The translations under genes were made by a program, and so were the position numbers. From Nitrospira sp. (GTDB lineage Bacteria > Nitrospirota > Nitrospiria > Nitrospirales > Nitrospiraceae), in contig JAOUHJ010000009.1 of assembly GCA_029865225.1 (NCBI GenBank), positions 1 through 64,000 of the forward strand: a stretch of 64,000 nucleotides of DNA. Direction: 5' to 3'. The notes below the pieces were generated by a model. The model saw nothing but the letters and a program-made list of their open reading frames with translations, was not told where the DNA came from and made no database searches. Each line of letters starts with the position of its first letter. The first letter of the stretch is position 1. Below are positions 54,691 through 63,346 of this stretch, one piece after another.

Positions 54691-55515
54691 ATGAACCACA
54701 GACGTCTAGACGGCCAGTTGATCAGACGACGATGTACGGGACGATCACGGCGGTCTCGTGCGGGCAACACACAGGGGTTTACCCTCATCGAACTCATGCT
54801 CGCCGTTTCGATCGTCGGAATCTTGGCGTCACTCGCCATTCCCAATTACATCGACTTCCTCGAGAAGGCGCGCGTGGCTAGGGCTGTATCTGAACTGCAC
54901 GCCCTCGCGAAAGAGATCAAGGGATTCGCGATCGGAGGAGGAGGCTATCCGGATACTCTGGCTCAAATCGGGCGGAGCACCATGCTGGATCCCTGGGGAA
55001 CGCCGTATCAGTACTACCGCATCAACTGTACAACCGATGTTGAAATCACGAATCTGGCCAGACTGAAATTACGCAAGAATCGCCCGCCTCGGGTGCTGCT
55101 GGCCGATCACTCACTCAGAACCTCCGACGGCTGGCATGTCTCCTTTGCCGTTGATCACGGGGAGCACCAAGATCTACTGCATCTTGTCGCAGGTGGTGGG
55201 GGAGCCGGGGGTGGTGGTGCCGGCGGAGCCGGGGGTGGTGGTGCCGGCGGAGCCGGGGGTGGTGGTGCCGGCGGAGCCGGGGGTGGTGGTGCCGGCGGAG
55301 CCGGGGGTGGTGGTGCCGGCGGTGGTGGTCCACCTTGTGGCGGTGTTGGGGGAGCGAGAAAAGACCGGTTTCTCGTCCCGCTGAATTCGGACTTTGATGT
55401 GTACAGTATGGGAAGAGATCGGGCCTCAACTATGCCTCTGTCAGCAGCGTTGAGCCATGACGATGTCATTCGCGCGAGTGATGGTGGGTTTTACGGTTTG
55501 GCCAAGAACTTCTAG
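54691..55515 (+). CDS. GspG/type IV pilin-like protein with a Gly/Ala repeat insert
   Basis: A 274-residue prepilin. After a long basic leader (29 residues) comes the type III signal QGFTLIELMLAVSIVGILAS with cleavage after Gly 29 and Glu at position 5. The globular part has GGGYPDTLAQIG and LDPWGTPYQYYR, as in GspG major pseudopilins. A Gly/Ala-rich insert (about 167-213) precedes FDVYSMGRDR, the GspG-type end (DVYSxGxD). The insert is encoded by five 24-bp repeats. It needs a prepilin peptidase and assembly ATPase made elsewhere. It is not a standard major pilin; a surface sensor or minor pilin is likely. Confidence 0.82.
   Translation: MNHRRLDGQLIRRRCTGRSRRSRAGNTQGFTLIELMLAVSIVGILASLAIPNYIDFLEKARVARAVSELHALAKEIKGFAIGGGGYPDTLAQIGRSTMLDPWGTPYQYYRINCTTDVEITNLARLKLRKNRPPRVLLADHSLRTSDGWHVSFAVDHGEHQDLLHLVAGGGGAGGGGAGGAGGGGAGGAGGGGAGGAGGGGAGGAGGGGAGGGGPPCGGVGGARKDRFLVPLNSDFDVYSMGRDRASTMPLSAALSHDDVIRASDGGFYGLAKNF
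55204..55323 (+). repeat. Five tandem 24-bp repeats inside the pilin gene
   Basis: Five head-to-tail units of 24 bp (55204, 55228, 55252, 55276 and 55300). The first four are identical and the fifth differs at its last base (GGT for GGA). Each encodes AGGGGAGG. Since 24 is a multiple of 3, copy-number change keeps the frame. Confidence 0.95.
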
Positions 55516-55527
55516 CCTCGTGTGACC

Positions 55528-58500
55528 ATGCAGACCTCGTTTTCTCAATCGCTCTTCCAGAGCCGTATCGGACGACGGATCCTCGGTCTCTTCGTCCTCT
55601 GCGCCTTGGTGCCGACGTCGATTCTCGGATGGGTGTCGTACCGCCAGGTCACGGACCAGCTCATCGTGCAAACCTCGGCTCGCCTCAAGCAAGAGAGCAA
55701 GTCTCAAGGGATGGTGCTGTACAGTCACCTCCTGACGTTGGCGGCCGATCTGGACCGCCTCGCAGCCGAATTGCCGCAGGATGGAACGGTGAGCGAGGAC
55801 GTCACCATCACGGCATCGGTCAAAGAGTTGAGCCAGCAGTTTCGAGCAATTCAACTTCTGGCTGTGAATGCGGATCGACGCGGCCTCTCATCAGCCCAGA
55901 TCACGCATTTGCAGGGAGGCAAGTCGCTCCTGGAAATTCATCCGTCCGCTGGGCAGCTTGCCCAACTGACCTTAACCCGTGTCGTCAATCGCGATCGATG
56001 GGAGGCGGGACTCCTGTCCGTACAAGTGGATGAAGTCGCCTTGTGGGGCACGCAGGTGAAAGAAACGCTTCCGGGGAACACGGATCTTATCGTCGAGGAC
56101 GGGGCCCGACAAGCGATCTATTCCACCTTCTCAGAGCCGGTCACTCTGCCAGATTTTCGTCGGCACAACAGTGGATCCCCAATGGGTGAAGACGCCATGT
56201 GGCAGAAAGGCGGTCACGAATATGTCTCCGGCGCCTGGTCCATGCCGCTCCGCCACACATTTCTTATTGAGCCCTGGGTAATTGTGTTAAGCCAGACTCG
56301 AGAGTCGGCATTGGCTCCGGTCGACCAATTTCGGCACACGTTCCTGCTCGTGATTGCATCTACTCTGAGTGCGGTTGTCCTCCTCAGCCTGGCGCAGATA
56401 CGGCGGAGTTTGCACCCCGTCACTCTCCTTCAAGAAGGCACAGCGCGTCTAGCCGGGGGAGATTTTTCGACTCGCGTGACGGTCACCAGCGACGATGAGT
56501 TCGAAGACTTAGCCGGGTCGTTCAACAGCATGACGGACAAACTCAGCCAGCAGTTCCAGATGTTGGAAACGATCTCGGCGATCAGCCAAGCCATCCTCTC
56601 CAGTCATGAGCCGGGGGCCATGGTGAGGATCGTACAGTCCCGCATTACGGAGACGATCAGTTGCGACGCGGTCGGTATGTTTCTGGTGGACCCGGACGAC
56701 CAGGGCCCTACCCTGTTCTCCGTACGATTCATCACCGGTCAATCGGACGAGGTCAAGGCCTATCACTGTCAACTGACGGATGAGCATCTCGCCGCCCTCC
56801 ATGCCCATCCGGATCATACGGTGGTGACGGTGTCGTCGATGCCGTCCTACTTGACGGCGATGATGCAACCTGACCTCTCCTTGTTCGCCATCTTTCCCAT
56901 CATCGTGGAGGACCGTGTCAGCGGCGTCTTGGTGCTCGGCTATCGACAGAAGAAGAGACCTCCCGCCGATGACATGGCCCATGCGCGCCGGTTGGCTGAT
57001 CAAGTGGCCGTTGCGTTGGCCAACAGCTGGGCCATCAAGGCGCGGGTGCAAGCGCAGACGGAGTTGGTCGGTGCGGTGGATGCCAAACAACGGTCCGAGG
57101 AGCGCGCGACGGTCCTTCAGACCACCAATCGGTCATTGGAAGCGAAGGAAGAGCGACTGCGGCATCAACAGAGCGCCACGCTGGCGCTCGTGCAAGACCG
57201 CACGGTCTTCGAGGGGTCCCTTCCCGTCACGGCGAAGCAGTTGACCGCGATTGCCGCTCAGGCCCTTGCGGTCGAGCTAGTCAGTGTGTGGATTTACGAT
57301 GAGCAGACCCAGTCGCTCTACTGCCTCGATAGTTATGAGCGAACGCCAGACCGACATACGGTGGGCAGAAAATTGACCCGTGCGCAGTATCCTCGGTATT
57401 TGTCGGCGCTGCACGAACAGCGGCTGATTACCGCGACGGAGGCGCAACAAGAGCCGACCTTCACGGAACTGGTCGCCGGTATCCTCGCCCCTCACCAGAT
57501 CGGGGCCAGGATCGATGCACCCTTTTACACTCAAGGGAAACTGACCGGGGTCGTCTCGATCGAGCATGTCGGCACCTCACGTGACTGGGCGCCGGATGAG
57601 CAGCAGTTTGTGCAAGCCTTGGCAAATTTCATGACCTTGGTGCTTGAGGCCGCCCGTCGTCGTGAGTCGGAAGAAGCCCTCGGCATTGCCAAGCTTGCGG
57701 CGGAGGATGCGACCAAAGCCAAAGCCGAGTTTTTGGCGAATATGAGCCATGAAATCCGGACGCCGATGAACGGCGTGATCGGCATGACCGAGATTCTCGC
57801 GCGCACTCCCCTGACCAACACGCAACGGCACTATGTGGAGACTATCCACAACTCTGGAGACACCTTGCTGACGCTGATCAACGACATTCTCGATTTCTCA
57901 AAAATCGAGGCCGGGAAGCTGGAGATCCAATCCGTCCCGTTCGATTTGCGGGATATCGTTGAACGCACGGTCGAGCAACTGGCCGAGCGCGCCCAACGGA
58001 AGGGGTTGCATATTTGGGCGGATTACGACCCGTCAATCCCGACCGCGGTCATGGGCGATCCCATTCGCATCAGACAGATCGTGACCAATCTCCTCGGGAA
58101 CGCCATCAAATTCACGCAGGAAGGCGACGTGAGTGTGACGGTCACTATCGACGCATCTCCGTCCGCTCAAGACGGAGTTCCCAAGATCAAACTTGCCGTC
58201 ACCGATACCGGCTCCGGCATCAGTGCCGAGGGGCAGGCCAAACTCTTCCAGTCGTTTTCACAGGTGGATGGGTCTTCGACACGCGTGCATGGCGGGACCG
58301 GCCTCGGCCTGAGCATTTGCAAGCAACTGAGCGGATTGATGGGTGGGACAATCGGTGTCGACAGCGTCATCGGCCAAGGCAGTACCTTCTGGGTCGTTCT
58401 CCCCATGCCCTTGCAAGACGGAGCCACGGCCGCGATGCAGCCCGACCCTTCGCTGGCCGGCGTTCGAGTCTGCGCCGCGATCGGTCATCCTGCCACCAGT

Positions 58501-59718
58501 CTGGTGCTGACACGGTATCTGTCGCACTGGGGCATTCCCTCGAAGATAGCCGGCACCGGGGCCCAGTTCCTCGAGCAGGTGATGACCGAACTTGCGACCG
58601 ACGGAGGGCCAGTGGTCGCCCTCGTCGATGAAACGTTCACGGATATGACCGATGCGGAATTGCTGCAAGCGTTGCGATCAGACGCGACGTATGCAGCGAC
58701 CAAGATTCTACGAATGGTGTCGTTCATCAAGAGAGCGGACGTCGATCAGGATCCCACCAGTGGCCAGGTGCACGTCATCACCAAGCCGCTACGGTACCTT
58801 GGCCTACACCAAGCGCTGGTCAATATGGTTACCGAGAAGCCCGTTACATCGCCCAACTCGCAACCAGCGCCAGCAGCAGCGACGCTATCTGGGCATGTTC
58901 TCCTTGGGGAGGACAATCCGGTGAATCAGGAAATCGCCCAGTTGATGCTCGAGACGCTGGGTTGCACCGTGACCCTGGCCCAGAACGGGCGCGAAGTCCT
59001 CACTCAGGCGAAGACGGTTCCCTTCGACCTGATTTTGATGGATTGTCAAATGCCGGAGATGGACGGCTTTGAGGCGACTCGCCTGATCCGCGAATGGGAA
59101 CAGGCGGAATCGCGGACACCCATGCCGATCATCGCACTGACGGCCCATGCGTCTCCAGGCGATCGTGAACATTGCCTTGTGACGGGCATGAACGATTACT
59201 TGTCCAAGCCCTTCTCGATGGAGCGATTACAGACGGTGTTGTCCTCCTGGCTCCGTCCGAGCACCGCCCCGACGAAACATGAAACGCCCGTTCTCAGCCT
59301 GGTTTCCCCTACCGGCTCAGTCCCCGTTGCTTCGGTGTCTGAACCGGTTGCAGAGGAATCGCTCGTAGTCGATCAGAAGGCCTGGAAGTCGATCACGAGT
59401 CTGCAACGACCGGGCAAAGAAGACGCATTGGCCAAAATATTGTCGCTGTATCTCCTGGATTCACGCGACCTGGTCAACCGCCTGCGAGAAGGAATGCGGG
59501 CTGGTGATGCCCAAACAGTGAACCAAGCGGCGCACAGTCTGAAGTCCAGAAGCTCGGTGCTTGGTGCAGTCACGCTGTCCAAACTATGCCGACAGTTTGA
59601 AGATTGCAGTCGCCAAGGGCAGCTGGCAGAAGCTGAACCGTTGTTAGGGCAACTCGACGCGGCGTTCGACCATGCGAGCCAAATCTTTCAATCCGAACTC
59701 GAGAGGAGAGCGGCATGA
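55528..59718 (+). CDS. Hybrid sensor histidine kinase with two REC domains and HPt
   Basis: A 1396-residue membrane kinase (from ATG 55528; a GTG lies two codons earlier; numbering below counts from the GTG). A periplasmic sensor (about 40-270) sits between two membrane helices (about 18-38 and 272-292). HAMP (about 293-345), a GAF (about 355-505), a coiled coil and a second GAF (about 560-710) follow. HisKA has His in ANMSHEIRTPMNGV (about 743) and HATPase GNAIKFTQEG. REC1 (about 980-1100) is degenerate. REC2 (about 1124-1245) has DNPVN and the acceptor Asp in ILMDCQMPEM (about 1174). HPt is AAHSLKSRSSVLGA (His about 1338). The stop overlaps the next gene. Confidence 0.9.
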   Translation: MQTSFSQSLFQSRIGRRILGLFVLCALVPTSILGWVSYRQVTDQLIVQTSARLKQESKSQGMVLYSHLLTLAADLDRLAAELPQDGTVSEDVTITASVKELSQQFRAIQLLAVNADRRGLSSAQITHLQGGKSLLEIHPSAGQLAQLTLTRVVNRDRWEAGLLSVQVDEVALWGTQVKETLPGNTDLIVEDGARQAIYSTFSEPVTLPDFRRHNSGSPMGEDAMWQKGGHEYVSGAWSMPLRHTFLIEPWVIVLSQTRESALAPVDQFRHTFLLVIASTLSAVVLLSLAQIRRSLHPVTLLQEGTARLAGGDFSTRVTVTSDDEFEDLAGSFNSMTDKLSQQFQMLETISAISQAILSSHEPGAMVRIVQSRITETISCDAVGMFLVDPDDQGPTLFSVRFITGQSDEVKAYHCQLTDEHLAALHAHPDHTVVTVSSMPSYLTAMMQPDLSLFAIFPIIVEDRVSGVLVLGYRQKKRPPADDMAHARRLADQVAVALANSWAIKARVQAQTELVGAVDAKQRSEERATVLQTTNRSLEAKEERLRHQQSATLALVQDRTVFEGSLPVTAKQLTAIAAQALAVELVSVWIYDEQTQSLYCLDSYERTPDRHTVGRKLTRAQYPRYLSALHEQRLITATEAQQEPTFTELVAGILAPHQIGARIDAPFYTQGKLTGVVSIEHVGTSRDWAPDEQQFVQALANFMTLVLEAARRRESEEALGIAKLAAEDATKAKAEFLANMSHEIRTPMNGVIGMTEILARTPLTNTQRHYVETIHNSGDTLLTLINDILDFSKIEAGKLEIQSVPFDLRDIVERTVEQLAERAQRKGLHIWADYDPSIPTAVMGDPIRIRQIVTNLLGNAIKFTQEGDVSVTVTIDASPSAQDGVPKIKLAVTDTGSGISAEGQAKLFQSFSQVDGSSTRVHGGTGLGLSICKQLSGLMGGTIGVDSVIGQGSTFWVVLPMPLQDGATAAMQPDPSLAGVRVCAAIGHPATSLVLTRYLSHWGIPSKIAGTGAQFLEQVMTELATDGGPVVALVDETFTDMTDAELLQALRSDATYAATKILRMVSFIKRADVDQDPTSGQVHVITKPLRYLGLHQALVNMVTEKPVTSPNSQPAPAAATLSGHVLLGEDNPVNQEIAQLMLETLGCTVTLAQNGREVLTQAKTVPFDLILMDCQMPEMDGFEATRLIREWEQAESRTPMPIIALTAHASPGDREHCLVTGMNDYLSKPFSMERLQTVLSSWLRPSTAPTKHETPVLSLVSPTGSVPVASVSEPVAEESLVVDQKAWKSITSLQRPGKEDALAKILSLYLLDSRDLVNRLREGMRAGDAQTVNQAAHSLKSRSSVLGAVTLSKLCRQFEDCSRQGQLAEAEPLLGQLDAAFDHASQIFQSELERRAA

Positions 59719-61883
59719 CCTCCCCCACTCACGCGCCACTTCCCCTCGCACTGATTGTCGATGATGATGCGACGTTTCGCATGTTGTCGCGGATGAGCTT
59801 GGAACAGGAGGACCTCCGCGTCGAAGAGGCGGAGTCCGGTCAAGCCGCCATCGATTTCGCCACCACGACGCTGCCGGACATCGTGATCCTGGATCTACAG
59901 ATGCCCGGCATGGACGGGTTTGCCGTGTGTCAACGGATCCGTCAACTGCCGAGAGGGGAATTCGTGCCGATTCTGATCATGACGGGTTCCGACGATGTCG
60001 ATTCGATCGCACAGGCCTATCAAATGGGTGCGACCGACTTTATCGTGAAGCCTTGCCATGGACTCATCCTCAGCCAACGTGTGCGGTACATGCTGCGGGC
60101 CAGCCACAACCTGAGCGCCCTTCGCAGCAGTGAATCCCGGTTGGTCCAAGCGCAACGGATCGCACAGCTCGGTGGCTGGGAATGGGACCTAGTACAAAAC
60201 CGCATGGACCTATCGGAGGCGGCCGGCCGCATTCTCGGCATCGACCCTGGCTCGTTCGATCACACGCAGGCTGCGTATTTAGCCCGCGTGCACGACGGAG
60301 ACCGTGACGTGGTCGCCGAGGCCATGCGCGAAGCCGTCACTGCCGGCACCGGGCTGGATCTGGATCATCGGATGGTGCCGCACGATGGAAAAGAACGTAT
60401 CGTCCATCTTCTCGGTGAAATCGTGACGGACGAGAGTACGAACACTCGCTGCATGATGGGGACAGTGCAGGATGTCACCGATAAACGGGACGCGGAGGCC
60501 AAGATTTACTTTTTGGCCAATTACGACAGTCAAACGCACCTCCCGAATCGCGGCTTGTTTCTCCATCGCGTCGAGCAAGCTATCGCCTCTGGAGCAGGCA
60601 ACAGCACCACCGGCGCTCTCTTGGTGCTGAGCCTGGACCGCTATCATCGTATCTGCGACATGTATGGGTCTCGTAGCGGGGATCAGATCATCAAAGAGGT
60701 CGCCGAGCGTCTTCGACAGGCGCTTTCAGTGGGTCTCACGATCGCACAATATGCGGGGACAGATTCTCCGATACTGGCGCGCCTCAGCGATGGTCAGTTC
60801 ATGGTGTATCTCACCAACCTGTCGACGCCTCAAGATTCCGCCAGGGTGGCCCAGAACTTTCTGGATTCGCTCAGGCACCCGTTTCAAATCGGAACGACCA
60901 GCCTGACCCTCTCCGCGAACATCGGGATTGCCATTTCCGGCACTGATGGCACGGAAGCCGAACTGCTGCTCCGCAACGCCGGCACCGCCCTCCAGGCTGC
61001 AAAAAACAAGGGACACAATTGCTATCAGTATTTCTCGGATGCGATGAATGTGTCGATTACCGCTCGGGTCAACCTCGAACAAGATTTGCGTGCCGCCATT
61101 GCCAACAACCAGTTCGTTCTCCACTATCAACCGCAAGTGGATACCCTGTCGGAGAAAGTGATTGGGTTTGAAGCCCTGATTCGTTGGCAACATCCCACAC
61201 GCGGGTTGATCTCTCCCGCCGAGTTCATCCCCGTGGCAGAAGAGGAAGAGCTAATCATTCAAATGAGTGAATGGGTCATCACGAGCGTCACGCAACAGCA
61301 ACGGACCTGGCATAAGAGTGGATTGGCACCTACCGCCGTCTCAATCAACTTGTCCGGACTCCATTTCAGGCAGCGCAATGTCGCCGATCAGATCAAGGCG
61401 CTCGTCTATGCCGAGGGGGGCACACCGCAAGACATCGAGCTGGAGTTGACCGAAAGTATTCTCATGACGGACGCGCCGGCCACAGCGGCCACGTTGAAAG
61501 GACTCAAAGACTCAGGCTTTCGAGTCGCGATCGATGACTTCGGGACGGGCTACTCCTCCCTCGCCTATCTTCAGCGCTTCCCGATCGATACCCTGAAAAT
61601 CGATCGAGCCTTCGTCAAGGATCTCCAGCTCGGGAAGAGTGATTCTCCGATTATGCGGGCCATCATTGGGATGGGCCGTGCCCTCAATCTTCACATCGTG
61701 GCTGAGGGAGTGGAAACGCGAGATCAGCTCGCCTTTCTCCGGATGCAGGGCTGCGCGGCCTATCAAGGGTATCTCTTCAGCAAGCCGATTCCGGCCAACC
61801 AACTCCAGCACCTTCTCAGAGATCGATTCTCTGAGGAAGCCTCCAACACGACGGAACGCTTGAGAAATCGTCTGGCGAGTTGA
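59715..61883 (+). CDS. REC-PAS-GGDEF-EAL response regulator, probable c-di-GMP phosphodiesterase
   Basis: A 722-residue cytoplasmic protein. REC (about 12-130) has DDD and acceptor Asp in IVILDLQMPGMDG (about 60), with Lys in FIVKP. A PAS-like domain lies at about 145-260. The GGDEF fold (about 265-440) has SDGQF at the active site instead of GGDEF, so no cyclase activity is expected. The EAL domain (about 455-705) is complete: EALIRWQHP, NLSGLHF, ELTESIL, DDFGTGYSSLAYL, KIDRAFV and EGVET. Predicted output is c-di-GMP hydrolysis upon phosphorylation by the kinase, whose last 4 nt overlap this start. Confidence 0.9.
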   Translation: MTSPTHAPLPLALIVDDDATFRMLSRMSLEQEDLRVEEAESGQAAIDFATTTLPDIVILDLQMPGMDGFAVCQRIRQLPRGEFVPILIMTGSDDVDSIAQAYQMGATDFIVKPCHGLILSQRVRYMLRASHNLSALRSSESRLVQAQRIAQLGGWEWDLVQNRMDLSEAAGRILGIDPGSFDHTQAAYLARVHDGDRDVVAEAMREAVTAGTGLDLDHRMVPHDGKERIVHLLGEIVTDESTNTRCMMGTVQDVTDKRDAEAKIYFLANYDSQTHLPNRGLFLHRVEQAIASGAGNSTTGALLVLSLDRYHRICDMYGSRSGDQIIKEVAERLRQALSVGLTIAQYAGTDSPILARLSDGQFMVYLTNLSTPQDSARVAQNFLDSLRHPFQIGTTSLTLSANIGIAISGTDGTEAELLLRNAGTALQAAKNKGHNCYQYFSDAMNVSITARVNLEQDLRAAIANNQFVLHYQPQVDTLSEKVIGFEALIRWQHPTRGLISPAEFIPVAEEEELIIQMSEWVITSVTQQQRTWHKSGLAPTAVSINLSGLHFRQRNVADQIKALVYAEGGTPQDIELELTESILMTDAPATAATLKGLKDSGFRVAIDDFGTGYSSLAYLQRFPIDTLKIDRAFVKDLQLGKSDSPIMRAIIGMGRALNLHIVAEGVETRDQLAFLRMQGCAAYQGYLFSKPIPANQLQHLLRDRFSEEASNTTERLRNRLAS

Positions 61884-61915
61884 TCTGTTGGACCTTTCCG
61901 ATGGCAGGCTCTTCG

Positions 61916-63142
61916 TTAGAGCGGCCTCTGCATGGCAATTCCGGACGGGCTGTTCCCGGCTGGAAACGGATTTCCCAGGAGTGGCGTGAGAGGGGTCAGG
62001 GTCCCAGACTCGGATCCGACCGTATAAGCCGACACATTGCCTCCTCGGTTCGCGACATACAAGAACTGTCCGTCCTGTGAGATCGTGAGGGCCGAAGGGC
62101 TTGTCCCTGCCGGGATTGGATTGGGCGTGGTACCTGAAGCAGGCACGAGTGTGAGCAGGCCATTGCTTCCAATCGTGAATGCCGACACATTCCCACCCCC
62201 ATTCGCTGTGTACAGAAACTGTCCATTCGGAGCGACAGCGATGCCGTTCGGACTGGTTCCTCCCACGGGAACGGGATTCGTGCTCCCGCCTGCCGTTGGG
62301 ATGAGAGTGAGCAGTCCGCTGGTCTCGACCTGAAAGACGGTGACATTATTCGACGCACGATTGGCCACATAGAGAAACTGCCCGGTTGAGGACAGCGCGA
62401 GTGCGCTCGGTGCATTGCCGCCGACCGCGACCGGATTCCTGAGCGACCCTGTCGGCGGAACCAGTTTCAACAATCCACTCGTTTCGATCTGAAAGACCGA
62501 CACGGTGTTGTCCGCGCTATTGGCCACATACAGAAACCGATCGGTGGCGGAACCAACGAGCGAGACAGGCGCTGAGCCTCCAGCTGCGACAGGATTGGGC
62601 GTTCCCGCTTCAGGCGGGACGAGCGTCAGGATGCCGGTGGCCCCGATCGTGAAGGCCGTCACACTGTCGGAACCTCGATTGGCGACGTAGAGGAACTCCG
62701 TATCGCTTGAAATGGCGACGGCACTTGGAGCGGTACCGACTGAGGCTGGATTGGGACTGGTGGCCGTTCCGGAAGCCAGTAGTAACCCGCCGTCGGTGCC
62801 GATTCTGAATGACGTGACCTTGTTCGTCTGACTGTTCGTGGCGAAGGCAAAAAACCCATTCCGCGAGACGGCGATGGCTGATGGGGTCGACACGTTGGCC
62901 ACAGGCGATCCGGCAATGGCCGATAGCCCACCTGTTGTCCCATTGACCGTATACGCTGAGATATTGTCGGAACCGCTATTAGTGACATAGACGCTTGCCG
63001 CCGTCGGCTCCCCACCTCCTATTGGGCTGCCGCCGCCACCAAACCCACCTCCACCGCCCTCATCACCACAGCCAGGTGCGAGAAACACGAATGGCATGAG
63101 CCACGCAAGTCGCAATCGATTCGCTGATGATTGGCTACGCAT
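61916..63142 (-). CDS. Beta-propeller (YVTN/lactonase-type) lipoprotein
   Basis: A 408-residue lipoprotein. The signal ends in MPFVFLAPGC; a Gly-rich linker (about 27-46) follows. The rest is a repeated blade of about 50-55 residues with the FLYVANRGSDSVTAFTIGA pattern, occurring about seven times, each including a conserved PSA(I/L)A(I/V)S step. This fits a seven-bladed YncE/YVTN propeller. No lactonase catalytic set is evident. Likely an anchored binding protein. Opposite strand to the operon upstream. Confidence 0.85.
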   Translation of the reverse strand: MRSQSSANRLRLAWLMPFVFLAPGCGDEGGGGGFGGGGSPIGGGEPTAASVYVTNSGSDNISAYTVNGTTGGLSAIAGSPVANVSTPSAIAVSRNGFFAFATNSQTNKVTSFRIGTDGGLLLASGTATSPNPASVGTAPSAVAISSDTEFLYVANRGSDSVTAFTIGATGILTLVPPEAGTPNPVAAGGSAPVSLVGSATDRFLYVANSADNTVSVFQIETSGLLKLVPPTGSLRNPVAVGGNAPSALALSSTGQFLYVANRASNNVTVFQVETSGLLTLIPTAGGSTNPVPVGGTSPNGIAVAPNGQFLYTANGGGNVSAFTIGSNGLLTLVPASGTTPNPIPAGTSPSALTISQDGQFLYVANRGGNVSAYTVGSESGTLTPLTPLLGNPFPAGNSPSGIAMQRPL

Positions 63143-63346
63143 TTTTCCTTCTCCACACTGTACTCTGACTTATACCATCCTCAGCGCGCAGTGACAACGG
63201 AGCACCTACGGATATTTCGCGATGGGAGTCTTCCAACTCTCGGTCACTGCGGAGCGAAAGAAGTCACTCTGCCGGCCAACACAATGACGAAATTTATTAG
63301 ACTCAGATCCCTTCAAACTGGCACACTGCACACAGCTTTGTGCCAA

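Noticed and set aside
55204-55323. CRISPR array
   Set aside because: Units are directly adjacent without spacers and are in-frame coding repeats.
55115-55469. Minus-strand His/Arg-Pro and Ala-Pro repeat frames
   Set aside because: They are reverse readings of the 24-bp repeats of the pilin gene.
58014-58631. 205-codon plus-strand frame and antisense frames within the 55528-59718 kinase
   Set aside because: Arg/His-rich out-of-frame shadow of the kinase HATPase and REC1.
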